Shown: positions 16,406-24,553 of the stretch, one piece after another
Layout of the letters: the number at the start of each line of letters is the position of its first letter
How positions within the stretch are numbered: the first letter of the stretch is position 1
Assembly (NCBI GenBank): GCA_964568525.1
Contig: CAZMPM010000004.1
Location: forward strand, 3,138-67,137
Origin: CAYZPB01 sp964568525
GTDB lineage: Bacteria; Bacillota; Bacilli; Tepidibacillales; Tepidibacillaceae
Reading direction: 5' to 3'
DNA length: 64,000 bases
The notes under the pieces: model-generated
The model's input: only the letters and a program-made list of their open reading frames with translations
What the model was told of the DNA's origin: nothing
The model's database searches: none
Made by a program: the position numbers and the translations under genes

Positions 16406-17887
16406 ATGTCGCTACAATTGACTAAATCCGATTATGTTCTGGGAGTACAGTGCCTGAAAATGCTCTGGTTAAAAAATTTTCGCGAAGACGAATACGATGA
16501 AGCAGTTACGAATCAGAGTATATTAGATGTCGGTCGCGAAGTTGGCAACCTGGCAAAAGGCTTATTTGGTGCGTATAGCGAGATTTCTGTGGGCGATATT
16601 GAATCGATGATAGAAGAGACCAACGAAAAAATTTCTAATAATATCGAGATTATTGCTGAAGCAACTTTTGACTATAATGGACTGCTCTGCAGGGTGGATA
16701 TACTTAGAAATTTAGGAAATATGAAGTTGGAAATTTATGAAGTAAAAAGTTCCACTGAAATAAAAGACATATATTATGATGATGCTTCCTATCAATACTA
16801 TGTACCTACACAGCTTGGATATGAGGTTAGCAAGGTACATATCGTACATATTAATAACGAATATGTGAGATTTGGTGATTTGGATTTAAAACAACTTTTT
16901 AAGTTAGTAGATGTAACAGCTGATGTTTTGAACCTAGTACCTGTAGTTGAAAGGAAGCTTGCCGATATTAGCTCCTATCTAGAGATGGCTAATGAACCTC
17001 ATAATGATATTGGTGACTATTGCTTTGATCCTTATGATTGTGGTTTTTTCGGCTACTGCACCAGTCATATTCCAAAACCAAATGTGTTTAATGTGGCAGG
17101 TTTGCGCTTGTCTAATAAATTAGTTCTCTATGATCAGGGGATTATCTCTTTTGCAGAGCTCTATGCAAGTAACCAATTAAAGGACAAACAGCATCGACAA
17201 GTTGAACATGAGATATACGATTTGGCTACGTATATTAACAGGCAAGAAATTAGAGCATTTCTCAATCAATTATCTTACCCGATTTACTTTCTGGATTTCG
17301 AATCGATTCAGCCGGCAATTCCGCTTTACGATGGCTCAAGTCCTTACCAGCAGATTCCCTTTCAGTACTCCTTGCATTACATCGAGGAAGAGGGTGGCGA
17401 GTTGCGTCATGAAGAATACTTGGCTTATCCGGAGGAAGACCCGAGAATTGGTTTGGTACAAAAGCTATGTGAAGATATACCGCGCGATGTCTGCGTTTTA
17501 GCTTATAATATGGGGTTTGAAAAAGGTGTAATACAAAAACTTGCTCAGATCTACCCACAATATGAAAGTCATCTAATGAATATGCATGATAATATGCAAG
17601 ATTTAATGGTTCCGTTTCAGAGGCACTATTATTACACAAAGGCTATGAAAGGGTCATATTCAATTAAATATGTGCTGCCAGCGCTTTTCCCAGATGATCC
17701 GCAGCTTGACTACAGCAATCTTGAAGGGGTTCATAATGGGATGGAAGCCTCGAATACTTTTCTGCATTTAGTGAACATGGATGAGAAAAAGCAAAATCAG
17801 CAACGTAAATACCTGCTGGAATACTGTAAACTTGATACGTATGCAATGGTTAAGATCTGGGAGAAGTTGAAGGAAGCGGTTGGCTAA
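16406..17887 (+). CDS. DUF2779 protein with Cas4-like nuclease and DEDD-type halves
   Basis: A 493-residue protein. ATG 16406 has AGGGGGC eight bases upstream; ATG 16400 is too close to it. The N-terminal half carries a PD-(D/E)xK-like site (Asp98 in CRVD, Glu112 and Lys114 in EIYEVKS) plus four cysteines placed as in the Fe-S nucleases Cas4 and AddB: Cys16, then Cys206, Cys212 and Cys218. The C-terminal half has an RNase-H-like DEDD start, FLDFES at about 295-300, and a later AYNMGFEKG; this is the DUF2779 part. No CRISPR array or cas gene is nearby, so a nucleic-acid processing or repair role is inferred only. It stands alone between rpsI and a toxin-antitoxin pair. Confidence 0.75.
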   Translation: MSLQLTKSDYVLGVQCLKMLWLKNFREDEYDEAVTNQSILDVGREVGNLAKGLFGAYSEISVGDIESMIEETNEKISNNIEIIAEATFDYNGLLCRVDILRNLGNMKLEIYEVKSSTEIKDIYYDDASYQYYVPTQLGYEVSKVHIVHINNEYVRFGDLDLKQLFKLVDVTADVLNLVPVVERKLADISSYLEMANEPHNDIGDYCFDPYDCGFFGYCTSHIPKPNVFNVAGLRLSNKLVLYDQGIISFAELYASNQLKDKQHRQVEHEIYDLATYINRQEIRAFLNQLSYPIYFLDFESIQPAIPLYDGSSPYQQIPFQYSLHYIEEEGGELRHEEYLAYPEEDPRIGLVQKLCEDIPRDVCVLAYNMGFEKGVIQKLAQIYPQYESHLMNMHDNMQDLMVPFQRHYYYTKAMKGSYSIKYVLPALFPDDPQLDYSNLEGVHNGMEASNTFLHLVNMDEKKQNQQRKYLLEYCKLDTYAMVKIWEKLKEAVG

Positions 17888-17956
17888 ATGTAGATACGCG
17901 TATATACTAACATACACAGGAAGTTTTGCTAATTTTGCAATAAATGAGGTGTTATT

Positions 17957-18214
17957 ATGTATGTTAACCTAGTTCAGTGGGGTAACAGCGCAGCTATCCG
18001 AATACCTAAGATAGTGCTTGAACAGTTAAATGTTGATAGCACTAATCTGGTAGATGTGAGCTTTGAGCTGAGCGTGGAAGGCGATAGGTTATTATTAACT
18101 AAACAACAAAATAAAACGAAATTTCAAATTTTGGCTGAACAAGCAATTAACAAGCAATATAATCCGAAAGAAGATATTGACTGGGGAGAGCCGGTTGGTA
18201 AAGAGATATGGTAA
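17957..18214 (+). CDS. MazE-like antitoxin (AbrB/SpoVT fold)
   Basis: An 85-residue protein. The N-terminal swapped-hairpin DNA-binding domain is visible (QWGNSAAIRIPKIVLEQL, residues 7-24), and the acidic tail ends EDIDWGEPVGKEIW, typical of MazE proteins that wrap around MazF. TGAGGTG precedes the ATG. It overlaps the downstream toxin gene by seven bases. A 10-bp palindrome (ATACGCGTAT, 17894-17903) upstream could be its operator. Confidence 0.85.
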   Translation: MYVNLVQWGNSAAIRIPKIVLEQLNVDSTNLVDVSFELSVEGDRLLLTKQQNKTKFQILAEQAINKQYNPKEDIDWGEPVGKEIW

Positions 18215-18546
18215 ATAAATCTTCAGATGAATATAAAGGTAACTACATTAATCTAGAGTTTGGCGATATCATAAAAGTTAGCTTTTCTCCAGCAACTGGC
18301 CAAGGGCAACAGGGCTATAGACCAGGACTTGTTATTTCTGATCCAATTACTCAACTAGAACTTAATGGGTTGGTAACAGTTGCGCCGATTACGAGTAATG
18401 TTAAAGATTTTTTTACTAGAGTAAATTTGGATAAGTATGGTTTAAAAACAAAGGGAGATTTTTTGGTAGATCAGGTCAAAGTTCTGGATCTAAGCAATCT
18501 CCACTTCATATCCTTGCTCATTAATTGCCACGATAATGCCGCTTAG
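18208..18546 (+). CDS. MazF-like toxin, apparently truncated at the C terminus
   Basis: A 112-residue MazF/PemK-type protein: FGDIIKVSFSPATGQGQQGY, RPGLVIS, then GLVTVAPIT and FLVDQVKVLDL. After VLDL (about residue 95), where MazF normally continues for 25-30 more residues ending in a helix, the frame runs as SNLHFISLLINCHDNAA, which is antisense to the end of copZ. The toxin fold is therefore probably incomplete and may be inactive. It is convergent with and overlaps copZ by 57 bases. Confidence 0.75.
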   Translation: MVNKSSDEYKGNYINLEFGDIIKVSFSPATGQGQQGYRPGLVISDPITQLELNGLVTVAPITSNVKDFFTRVNLDKYGLKTKGDFLVDQVKVLDLSNLHFISLLINCHDNAA

Positions 18547-18699
18547 AGTAAGTTTTGTATTATCAAAATCCACTTCAATAAGTTTGCTAGCAAGATCAAT
18601 TGCAAAGTCGTTGACTCCCTCAAGTTTTTCTAGTGCATCGCCGATTGCCGCTTTACAATGACCGCAGGTCATACCGCCTACGTATAATGTTGTTTTCAT
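18490..18699 (-). CDS. copZ: Copper chaperone CopZ
   Basis: A 69-residue heavy-metal-associated domain with the copper site GGMTCGHC (Cys12, Cys15). It hands Cu(I) to the ATPase CopA. It follows copA by 42 bases on the same strand, with AAAGGAGGAAT upstream, so the two form an operon. Its 3' end overlaps the mazF-like gene. Confidence 0.93.
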   Translation of the reverse strand: MKTTLYVGGMTCGHCKAAIGDALEKLEGVNDFAIDLASKLIEVDFDNTKLTLSGIIVAINEQGYEVEIA

Positions 18700-18741
18700 A
18701 TTAATTCCTCCTTTTGCGAATGTTCATATTTACATTATAAA

Positions 18742-20937
18742 CTATTTATCTAATTTTATCTGCTTTAAGCGTAGTGAATTAAGTACTACTGATACTGAGC
18801 TAAGTGACATCGCTACCCCCGCAATAATAGGGGATAGTAGTCCGATTGCTGCAAGCGGAATACCCAGAATGTTATAGATTAACGATGCGAATAGGTTTTG
18901 TTTTATATTCCTTAAAGTTCTCTTACTAACCGTAATCGCATCAAGGACACCTTTTATACTACCGTGAATCAGTGTAATATCTGAGGCCTCAATCGCTATC
19001 TCCGTTCCCGAGCCAATGGCAATCCCGACATCAGCAGCAATAAGTGCTGGCGCATCATTAATTCCATCACCAACCATTGCCACATAGTGTCCGGACTCTT
19101 GTAGAATAGTGATCACCTTTGCCTTATCTACTGGTAGCACTTCTGCAATTATGTTATTCTCACTGATTCCAACCTGTCTGGCGATCTCTCCGGCTGTTAC
19201 GCGGTTATCACCGGTTAGCATATATACTTCAATATTGTCAGCCTGTAGTCGTTCAATCGCCACTTGCGAGTCTTCCTTCACTGTATCAGAAACTGCGATA
19301 ATTCCCTGTAGTGTCGTGCCTTCAGCAATCATAAAAACTGTTTTACCCTGTGACTCAAGTTTATCTGCAGCTACATCATAACCGCTATAATCAATCGATA
19401 AATCACGCATTAACGCACGTGTTCCAATATTATATTCTGCTCCATTTACCGTTCCCCGCACACCTTGTCCCGGAAGAACCGCAAAATTTTGCACTGTTAC
19501 AGCCTTTACATCCATCTCGCGAATTCCATCAACAACTGCTTGTCCAATCGGATGCTCGGAATAACTCTCAACGGAGAGAATTGCTTGCAATAGTACTTGC
19601 TCGCGCGCTGGATTCAGCTGATAGTCGGTCAACTGCGGCGTTCCTTTTGTCAGCGTCCCTGTTTTGTCGAAAACAACAGCGGTAATTTTGTTGACGTTTT
19701 CAATCGTTTCGGCGTTTTTAAAGAGAATCCCGTATTCAGCAGCTTTGCCAGTACCAACCATAATCGAGGTCGGTGTTGCTAATCCAAGTGCACACGGACA
19801 ACTAATTACCAGCACCGAAATCGAAATCAGTAACGCTCGTTCGAAGTCGCCAAGGGTGACAAAGATATAATGTATCAAAAAGGTGAGGAGCGCCAGTCCG
19901 ATTACCGTCGGCACAAAAATGTTCGAAATGCGGTCAGCAAGTCGCTGGATTTCTGGTTTCGAACCAGTTGCATCGGCCACCGCTTGAATTATCTGCGCCA
20001 GCACAGTGTCTTCGCCAACGCGTGTTACTGTGAATTGAAAGCTACCAAAATTGTTAATCGTTCCGCCAATAACCTCATCGCCAATTTTTTTGTCGACTGG
20101 TATGCTTTCACCGGAAATCATTGACTCATCGATAGAAGAGAAGCCGCTAGTAATTGTGCCATCAAGTGGAACTCGCTCGCCTGGACGAACGATAAGCGTG
20201 TCACCGACTCGCACGTCAGTAATAGGAATTTCAATAATCAGATTATCTCTCTCCATATAAGCAACATCAGGCCGAAGTGAGAATAGCTTCTGAATCGATT
20301 CGTAGGTCTGACCTCTGGTTAGTGCTTCTAAATATTTCCCGAGCAATACTAATGTAATTAGGATTGCGCTTGTTTCAAAATACAGATGGTCATTTCCGCT
20401 TAGCACATTATAAACGCTATAGAAATAGGCAGCTGAGGTGCCAAGTGCGATTAGTACATCCATGTTAGCATAACGATTTTTTAAGGAGAAATATGCCCCT
20501 TTATAAAAGGTGAAGCCAATGTAAAACTGGACTGGCGTCGCCAAGGTCCACTGAAGCCACGGATTTAGCAAGATGTCAGGAACGATTGCGCCAAGTCCAA
20601 AATGCGCAAACATGCTATATAAGAGCGGCAGGGCAAGAATGACAGATATAATTAACTTTCGCTTCATTCGCAGAAGTTCGGCAGACTTGTCCAAATAGTC
20701 TAATGTGTTAATCTCGGTTTTTTCGATAACATTGTAGCCTAGGCGCTCTATCGCTTCCTTCAACTCTGCAACAGAAGTCTGCTCTTCATCATAACGAATA
20801 TTAGCGTTGTTCATCGTAAGATTTACTGTAGCATCTACTCCATCAAGCTTGTTAAGATTGGTTTCGATCCGCGCGGAGCAAGCAGCACATGTCATGCCCT
20901 CGATATTTAGCGTGATCTGTTCTTTTTTGTTGGACAT
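18742..20937 (-). CDS. copA: Copper-exporting P1B-type ATPase
   Basis: The ATG at 20937 has GGAAGGGA upstream and gives 731 residues; the longer frame adds unrelated sequence. There is one N-terminal metal-binding domain (GMTCAAC, Cys17 and Cys20), then eight membrane spans with the SCPCALG ion-binding motif, the phosphorylation site DKTGTLT, SEHPIGQAV, MLTGDN and GDGINDAP. The CPC motif and chaperone partner indicate Cu(I) export. No CsoR or CopY gene is adjacent. Confidence 0.95.
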   Translation of the reverse strand: MSNKKEQITLNIEGMTCAACSARIETNLNKLDGVDATVNLTMNNANIRYDEEQTSVAELKEAIERLGYNVIEKTEINTLDYLDKSAELLRMKRKLIISVILALPLLYSMFAHFGLGAIVPDILLNPWLQWTLATPVQFYIGFTFYKGAYFSLKNRYANMDVLIALGTSAAYFYSVYNVLSGNDHLYFETSAILITLVLLGKYLEALTRGQTYESIQKLFSLRPDVAYMERDNLIIEIPITDVRVGDTLIVRPGERVPLDGTITSGFSSIDESMISGESIPVDKKIGDEVIGGTINNFGSFQFTVTRVGEDTVLAQIIQAVADATGSKPEIQRLADRISNIFVPTVIGLALLTFLIHYIFVTLGDFERALLISISVLVISCPCALGLATPTSIMVGTGKAAEYGILFKNAETIENVNKITAVVFDKTGTLTKGTPQLTDYQLNPAREQVLLQAILSVESYSEHPIGQAVVDGIREMDVKAVTVQNFAVLPGQGVRGTVNGAEYNIGTRALMRDLSIDYSGYDVAADKLESQGKTVFMIAEGTTLQGIIAVSDTVKEDSQVAIERLQADNIEVYMLTGDNRVTAGEIARQVGISENNIIAEVLPVDKAKVITILQESGHYVAMVGDGINDAPALIAADVGIAIGSGTEIAIEASDITLIHGSIKGVLDAITVSKRTLRNIKQNLFASLIYNILGIPLAAIGLLSPIIAGVAMSLSSVSVVLNSLRLKQIKLDK

Positions 20938-21084
20938 TGCGACACATCCCTTCCGAACTTGCGTTGTGTAATAAGTATAATCCATAATATGCGATTTTAG
21001 AAGTTGGCAAAAGTATTTTTTATTTTTAATCAGCACAAAATTAGTTAGATAGGCTATAATAGGTAATACAAATGAGGTGACTTG

Positions 21085-21702
21085 ATGGACAATGCTTGGC
21101 GGATTTTCTGGCAGATTATAAAGGACAATAAAAAAATGAACTGGCGCGCGACGATTATATTTGTTGTGGCGTTAATTGCGGGTTTATTCTTATCGTTAGA
21201 CAATCAAGTGATGATAGAAGTATTGGAACAGTTGAGTGAAGTCGTCGAGGGGCTTGATGATTCTAACGTTTTCTCGCTGATTCAGTATATTTTCATAAAT
21301 AATGCCACAGTCGCATTGTTGATGATTCTTCTTGGATTCATTTTTGCGATAGTCCCGTTTTTTGTTCTGGTATTTAATGGTGTTTTTATTGGCTTTTTCA
21401 CAAAACTATTTCTAAGTGATGGTGGATCACTGTTTGAATATTTTGTATCGCTTGCGCCGCATGGAATTTTAGAGTTACCGGCGATTGTGTTAGCCGGTGC
21501 CTACGGTTTCAAATTAGGGTCAGTTGTCTGGAATGGGATAAAAGGAATGATTAGCGGGCATCGAATAGATAATGTGAGAGATAGATTTGCATCTGGTCTT
21601 CGTGAGATGGTAATCTTTATTATTGGTATATTGATAATGTTGCTAATCGCTGCAATCATTGAAAGCACGATTAGTTTATGGCTTACCATGCTCTTTAATT
21701 AG
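21085..21702 (+). CDS. SpoIIM-like (DUF95) membrane protein
   Basis: A 205-residue protein with about five membrane spans. The signature LAPHGILELPAIVLAGAYGF (about residues 127-146) is that of the stage II sporulation protein M family. ATG 21085 is preceded by AGGTGA; a TTG three bases upstream is unlikely. Members occur in non-sporulating bacteria too, so a sporulation role is not implied. TATAAT at 21055-21060 may be its -10 box. Confidence 0.8.
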   Translation: MDNAWRIFWQIIKDNKKMNWRATIIFVVALIAGLFLSLDNQVMIEVLEQLSEVVEGLDDSNVFSLIQYIFINNATVALLMILLGFIFAIVPFFVLVFNGVFIGFFTKLFLSDGGSLFEYFVSLAPHGILELPAIVLAGAYGFKLGSVVWNGIKGMISGHRIDNVRDRFASGLREMVIFIIGILIMLLIAAIIESTISLWLTMLFN

Positions 21703-21751
21703 GGTAAAATTGTGACCGTGAATATAAGTTAGTTGACTATTGGTCAAAAGG

Positions 21752-21781
21752 TTGACAGCCATTGATTTTTGATGGTAAAAT
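21752..21781 (+). promoter_or_regulatory. Promoter of the first tRNA array
   Basis: Consensus TTGACA (21752-21757), 18 bases, TAAAAT (21776-21781), about 32 bases before tRNA-Ile. Confidence 0.8.
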
Positions 21782-21813
21782 ACGATTTGTGCCGGTTATA
21801 ATTGAGTGAACAT

Positions 21814-21890
21814 GGGCCTATAGCTCAGCTGGCTAGAGCGCACGCCTGATAAGCGTGAGGTCACAAGTTCGAGTCTTGTTAGGCCCACCA
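21814..21890 (+). tRNA. tRNA-Ile(GAT)
   Basis: GGGCCTA/TAGGCCC acceptor stem, anticodon loop CTGATAA, T loop TTCGAGT, CCA encoded. First gene of the array after its promoter. Ile-Ala is the pair often found in rRNA spacers, but no rRNA is present here. Confidence 0.95.
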
Positions 21891-21958
21891 TTTGTTAATT
21901 GTTAGATTGATAGGGAATTCGACATAATACGACACAATATGGTATCATCCGATTACAT

Positions 21959-22034
21959 GGGGCTATAGCTCAGCTGGGAGAGCGCCTGCCTTGCAAGCAG
22001 GAGGTCAGCGGTTCGATCCCGCTTAGCTCCACCA
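21959..22034 (+). tRNA. tRNA-Ala(TGC)
   Basis: GGGGCTA pairs with TAGCTCC (one G-U). Anticodon TGC in CTTGCAA; CCA encoded. Its last 21 bases, from the T loop (CGATCCCG) through CCA, recur 84 bases downstream as part of a palindromic element. Confidence 0.95.
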
Positions 22035-22124
22035 TTTTAACTAAAGTATCAATCGGGATCTCACCGCTACGCGGTTTACCCCGTTCGGGGCACTACGCGA
22101 TCCCGCTTAGCTCCACCATTTTAA
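22014..22124 (+). repeat. tRNA-3'-end palindromic element, copy A
   Basis: A 27-bp direct repeat (22014-22040 and 22098-22124) starts at CGATCCCG of the tRNA-Ala T arm, runs through CCA and six more bases, and flanks unique sequence with an 84-bp period. Between and overlapping the second repeat lies a 52-bp core (22054-22105). Its outer stem is CGGGATC with GATCCCG, the latter being the tRNA-derived copy, and it holds two inner hairpins, CCGC-TAC-GCGG and CCCC-GTTC-GGGG. The same core recurs at 41213-41263 behind tRNA-Val. Confidence 0.85.
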
Positions 22125-22140
22125 TTAAACTCCAATCCTT

Positions 22141-22216
22141 TCCTCGTTAGCTCAGCAGGTAGAGCACTCGGCTGTTAACCGAGTTGTCGCTGGTTCGAGT
22201 CCAGCACGAGGAGCCA
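22141..22216 (+). tRNA. tRNA-Asn(GTT)
   Basis: TCCTCGT/ACGAGGA acceptor, anticodon GTT in CTGTTAA, discriminator G, CCA encoded. A second copy at 40806 differs by one acceptor base. Confidence 0.95.
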
Positions 22217-22217
22217 T

Positions 22218-22293
22218 GCTCCCATAGCTCAGTAGGTAGAGTGCTTCCATGGTAAGGAAGAGGTCACCAGTTCAATTCTGGTTGGGAGCTCCA
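22218..22293 (+). tRNA. tRNA-Thr(GGT)
   Basis: GCTCCCA/TGGGAGC acceptor; anticodon stem CTTCC/GGAAG enclosing ATGGTAA gives GGT; CCA encoded. Only one base separates it from tRNA-Asn. Confidence 0.93.
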
Positions 22294-22309
22294 GATATAA
22301 CTATAATAC

Positions 22310-22384
22310 GGCCCGTTGGTCAAGCGGTTAAGACACCGCCCTTTCACGGCGGTAACAGGGGTTCGAGTCCCCTACGGGTCACCA
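22310..22384 (+). tRNA. tRNA-Glu(TTC)
   Basis: GGCCCGT/ACGGGTC acceptor, anticodon TTC in CTTTCAC, CCA encoded. Identical in sequence to the copy at 40982. Confidence 0.95.
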
Positions 22385-22388
22385 ATAT

Positions 22389-22464
22389 GGACGATTAGCT
22401 CAGCTGGGAGAGCACCTGCCTTACAAGCAGGGGGTCGGCGGTTCGATCCCGTCATCGTCCACCA
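22389..22464 (+). tRNA. tRNA-Val(TAC)
   Basis: GGACGAT/ATCGTCC acceptor, anticodon TAC in CTTACAA, CCA encoded. It contains the same CGATCCCG T arm as the copy at 41118 but has no palindromic element behind it, so it is a natural unoccupied site. Confidence 0.95.
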
Positions 22465-22470
22465 CTTTAT

Positions 22471-22546
<76 letters not shown>

Positions 22547-22617
22547 TATCTTGTCCCGAGCGCTTCGTTGAGAAGCATTCAGTTCGAGGGAGATAGTTGT
22601 ACCCGGATGATGCACCA
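22547..22617. other. Spacer with a small hairpin and a CACCA-like end
   Basis: Contains GCTTC-GTTGA-GAAGC (inside 22560-22580) and ends GATGCACCATTA just before the transporter stop codon. It might be a degenerate tRNA end or a diverged relative of the palindromic elements, but no cloverleaf can be drawn. Confidence 0.25.
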
Positions 22618-23850
22618 TTATTTATAAGAATTTTTCACCATGCGTCTCATCTTAATGTAGAGGATGAAGGCGATCAATTCTGCTATAAAAGTCAACGCAA
22701 TAATCAACCCTATCTGATTCAAATCATAAAACACTCCCATTATAACAGCTCCACCCATAAGTGCTAGGCCATAGGCCGTATTGAACACACCATATCCAGT
22801 CCCGCGTTTGTGATAAGGAGTTATATCGGCAATGGCAGAACGCATGATTGTTTCATGAGTACCCATAATAATGCCAAAAATCATCATTCCAACAAAAATA
22901 AGCGCTGATGAGTTGCTCAATGTTAGAAGCGGTAGCAGCAATGTAATAAAAGGGATTGCCACTAAGACGAGAATACCGCCTGTTTTATTACCGGTTTTTA
23001 TCTTGATTTTGTCATAGCTTGTACCGACAATTAGTGCTGTAATCGCATCAACCAACATGGCAAGCGCATATAGCAGGGTAATTTTGCCGTCTGACATTAT
23101 CTCATTCGCTTTTAGGTGGTAGCCGATTGTACTAAAATTAACGAAACCAAGTGTACAGAAGAATGTGAAACCCGTATAAATCCAGAAGACTGGCTGTAGC
23201 TGTTCGTTATGAAATTCTTTAGGTTTTACGGCGGGTAATAGATTTTCACGTTGGATTTTTCTGTAGGCATACACTAGGAATAGCATCAAAATGACAAAAG
23301 GAATAATTAGTGATTTATACCCCAACTGATAGTCTGCAATCCCGCTTTTACAAGTGAAATAAAAGATTGCGGTAAATATTAGTGGTCCAGCAAATGCGCC
23401 AATCTGGTCTAACGCCTCTTGTAAGCCAAAAGCAAAGCCTACACCAACCTGATTTTCCGCTACACCTGACAAAACCGTATCTTTCGCCGGACTTCGCAAT
23501 GCTTTTCCGATTCTCTCCATCAATATTAGGACAAAGAGAATATTCCAATTCATCGTAAATCCAATAAACGGCACTACGATTAGCATGCCATAGCCCATGA
23601 ACATGAACCACCAATGTCTACCGGTTTTATCGGATAGTATTCCGGCAATTAGCCTTAAGCCATAACCGATAAATTCGCCAATACCGAAAACTAGTCCGAC
23701 CTTAGCCGCACTGATACCTAATAGATTCAAATACTGACTGTTAGCACTTCTAGCCGATTCATAAATGACATCGCCTAACATGCTAATAACGCCAAAAATT
23801 AAAATCACTGTAATAGCTGATGAGAAACGCTTTTTGACTGGATTAATCAT
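22618..23850 (-). CDS. Major facilitator superfamily transporter
   Basis: A 410-residue protein with about 12 hydrophobic spans and the MFS loop 2-3 motif AGILSDKTGRHW (about residues 69-80). The substrate cannot be read from sequence. The downstream-facing arrangement with the ChrB-N gene (13-base gap, same strand) suggests an operon in which the regulator gene comes first, pointing to a regulated efflux role. It lies between two tRNA arrays on the opposite strand to both. Confidence 0.85.
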   Translation of the reverse strand: MINPVKKRFSSAITVILIFGVISMLGDVIYESARSANSQYLNLLGISAAKVGLVFGIGEFIGYGLRLIAGILSDKTGRHWWFMFMGYGMLIVVPFIGFTMNWNILFVLILMERIGKALRSPAKDTVLSGVAENQVGVGFAFGLQEALDQIGAFAGPLIFTAIFYFTCKSGIADYQLGYKSLIIPFVILMLFLVYAYRKIQRENLLPAVKPKEFHNEQLQPVFWIYTGFTFFCTLGFVNFSTIGYHLKANEIMSDGKITLLYALAMLVDAITALIVGTSYDKIKIKTGNKTGGILVLVAIPFITLLLPLLTLSNSSALIFVGMMIFGIIMGTHETIMRSAIADITPYHKRGTGYGVFNTAYGLALMGGAVIMGVFYDLNQIGLIIALTFIAELIAFILYIKMRRMVKNSYK

Positions 23851-23863
23851 ATCGTCAGACCTT

Positions 23864-24409
23864 TCACATTAATTGTTTATCAGTTAATTTATAGATCTGC
23901 TCGCTGAATTGATCGAGTAATTGTTTACACTTTTGTAATTCCTCTGTTGCCGATTCCTTTAGCGGAGCATTGAAAAAGTCTCTAGTTGTAATCTTGTCTA
24001 ACCAGTCCGCAAGTTTGTTATATTCATATTCATTTTCCTCAAGTTCGATATACGTATAGTTTCTCTTTTCAGTCTCTTTCTCGATTTCATTGAAGAAGTC
24101 ATCACACTTCTCGAGAAATTCTCGATATTCCTCGTCACGCGCTTCGTTAAAAAGCGTTTCAATTTCCTTGTTACCGTCTGTATTAATGAAATCTGCTTGC
24201 ACAATATATGCACTGCCATTGTTTTCGGTTATTTCCTTGAAAATTTTCTGAAAAGTTTTTAAGTGCTTATCAGAAGTGGGAAGAGCCCATGTTGATTGGC
24301 CCATACTAACGGAACCAGCTTTTTTGAGCTTTCTCCATACGCTTACCCTTACTGTTGATTGCTCTTTCGCCAATGTGTAGTTCAGAATTAGCCATTTTTT
24401 ATTATCCAT
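23864..24409 (-). CDS. ChrB N-terminal-domain protein, possible regulator
   Basis: A 181-residue protein resembling the N-terminal domain of ChrB: WLILNYTLAKEQSTVRVSVW then RKLKKAGSV and GQSTWALP (residues 6-44), followed by a charged helical region. ChrB regulates chromate export operons in Proteobacteria, but no chrA is present here. Two palindromes lie directly in its promoter, suggesting autoregulation of it and the MFS gene. GAGGTGG precedes the ATG. Confidence 0.7.
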   Translation of the reverse strand: MDNKKWLILNYTLAKEQSTVRVSVWRKLKKAGSVSMGQSTWALPTSDKHLKTFQKIFKEITENNGSAYIVQADFINTDGNKEIETLFNEARDEEYREFLEKCDDFFNEIEKETEKRNYTYIELEENEYEYNKLADWLDKITTRDFFNAPLKESATEELQKCKQLLDQFSEQIYKLTDKQLM

Positions 24410-24427
24410 ATAACCACCTCAATTATT

Positions 24428-24458
24428 GTAATACTTATTACTTGTAATACCTATTACA
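24428..24458. promoter_or_regulatory. Tandem palindromic operators
   Basis: GTAATA-CT-TATTAC (24428-24441) and TGTAATA-CC-TATTACA (24443-24458) are near-identical palindromes with centres 16 bases apart. They begin at the -10 box and cover the predicted transcription start of the ChrB-N/MFS operon, so binding would block initiation. Confidence 0.75.
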
Positions 24459-24487
24459 TTTTACAGCGCTATTCTGTAAAATGTCAA
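24458..24487 (-). promoter_or_regulatory. Promoter of the ChrB-N/MFS operon
   Basis: On the minus strand: TTGACA (24487-24482), 18 bases, TAAAAT (24463-24458). The -10 box abuts the tandem palindromes. Confidence 0.75.
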
Positions 24488-24498
24488 CTATCTTGATG

Positions 24499-24527
24499 TT
24501 GTGAATAATTTTAAATTGTGCTAAAAT
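24499..24527 (+). promoter_or_regulatory. Promoter of the second tRNA array
   Basis: TTGTGA (24499-24504), 17 bases, TAAAAT (24522-24527), 27 bases before tRNA-Tyr and divergent from the ChrB-N promoter. Confidence 0.75.
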
Positions 24528-24553
24528 GTAAAAAGTGATTTTCAGCTTGATGC

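Noticed and set aside
21814..22034. tRNA-Ile and tRNA-Ala as part of an rRNA operon
   Set aside because: The pair is typical of 16S-23S spacers, but no rRNA sequence flanks it.
22014..22124. CRISPR-like array
   Set aside because: Only two repeat units with tRNA origin at each site, no regular spacers and no cas genes in the window.
22547..22617. Extra tRNA gene after tRNA-Thr
   Set aside because: Ends in GCACCA and has a hairpin, but no acceptor, D or anticodon arm can be formed.
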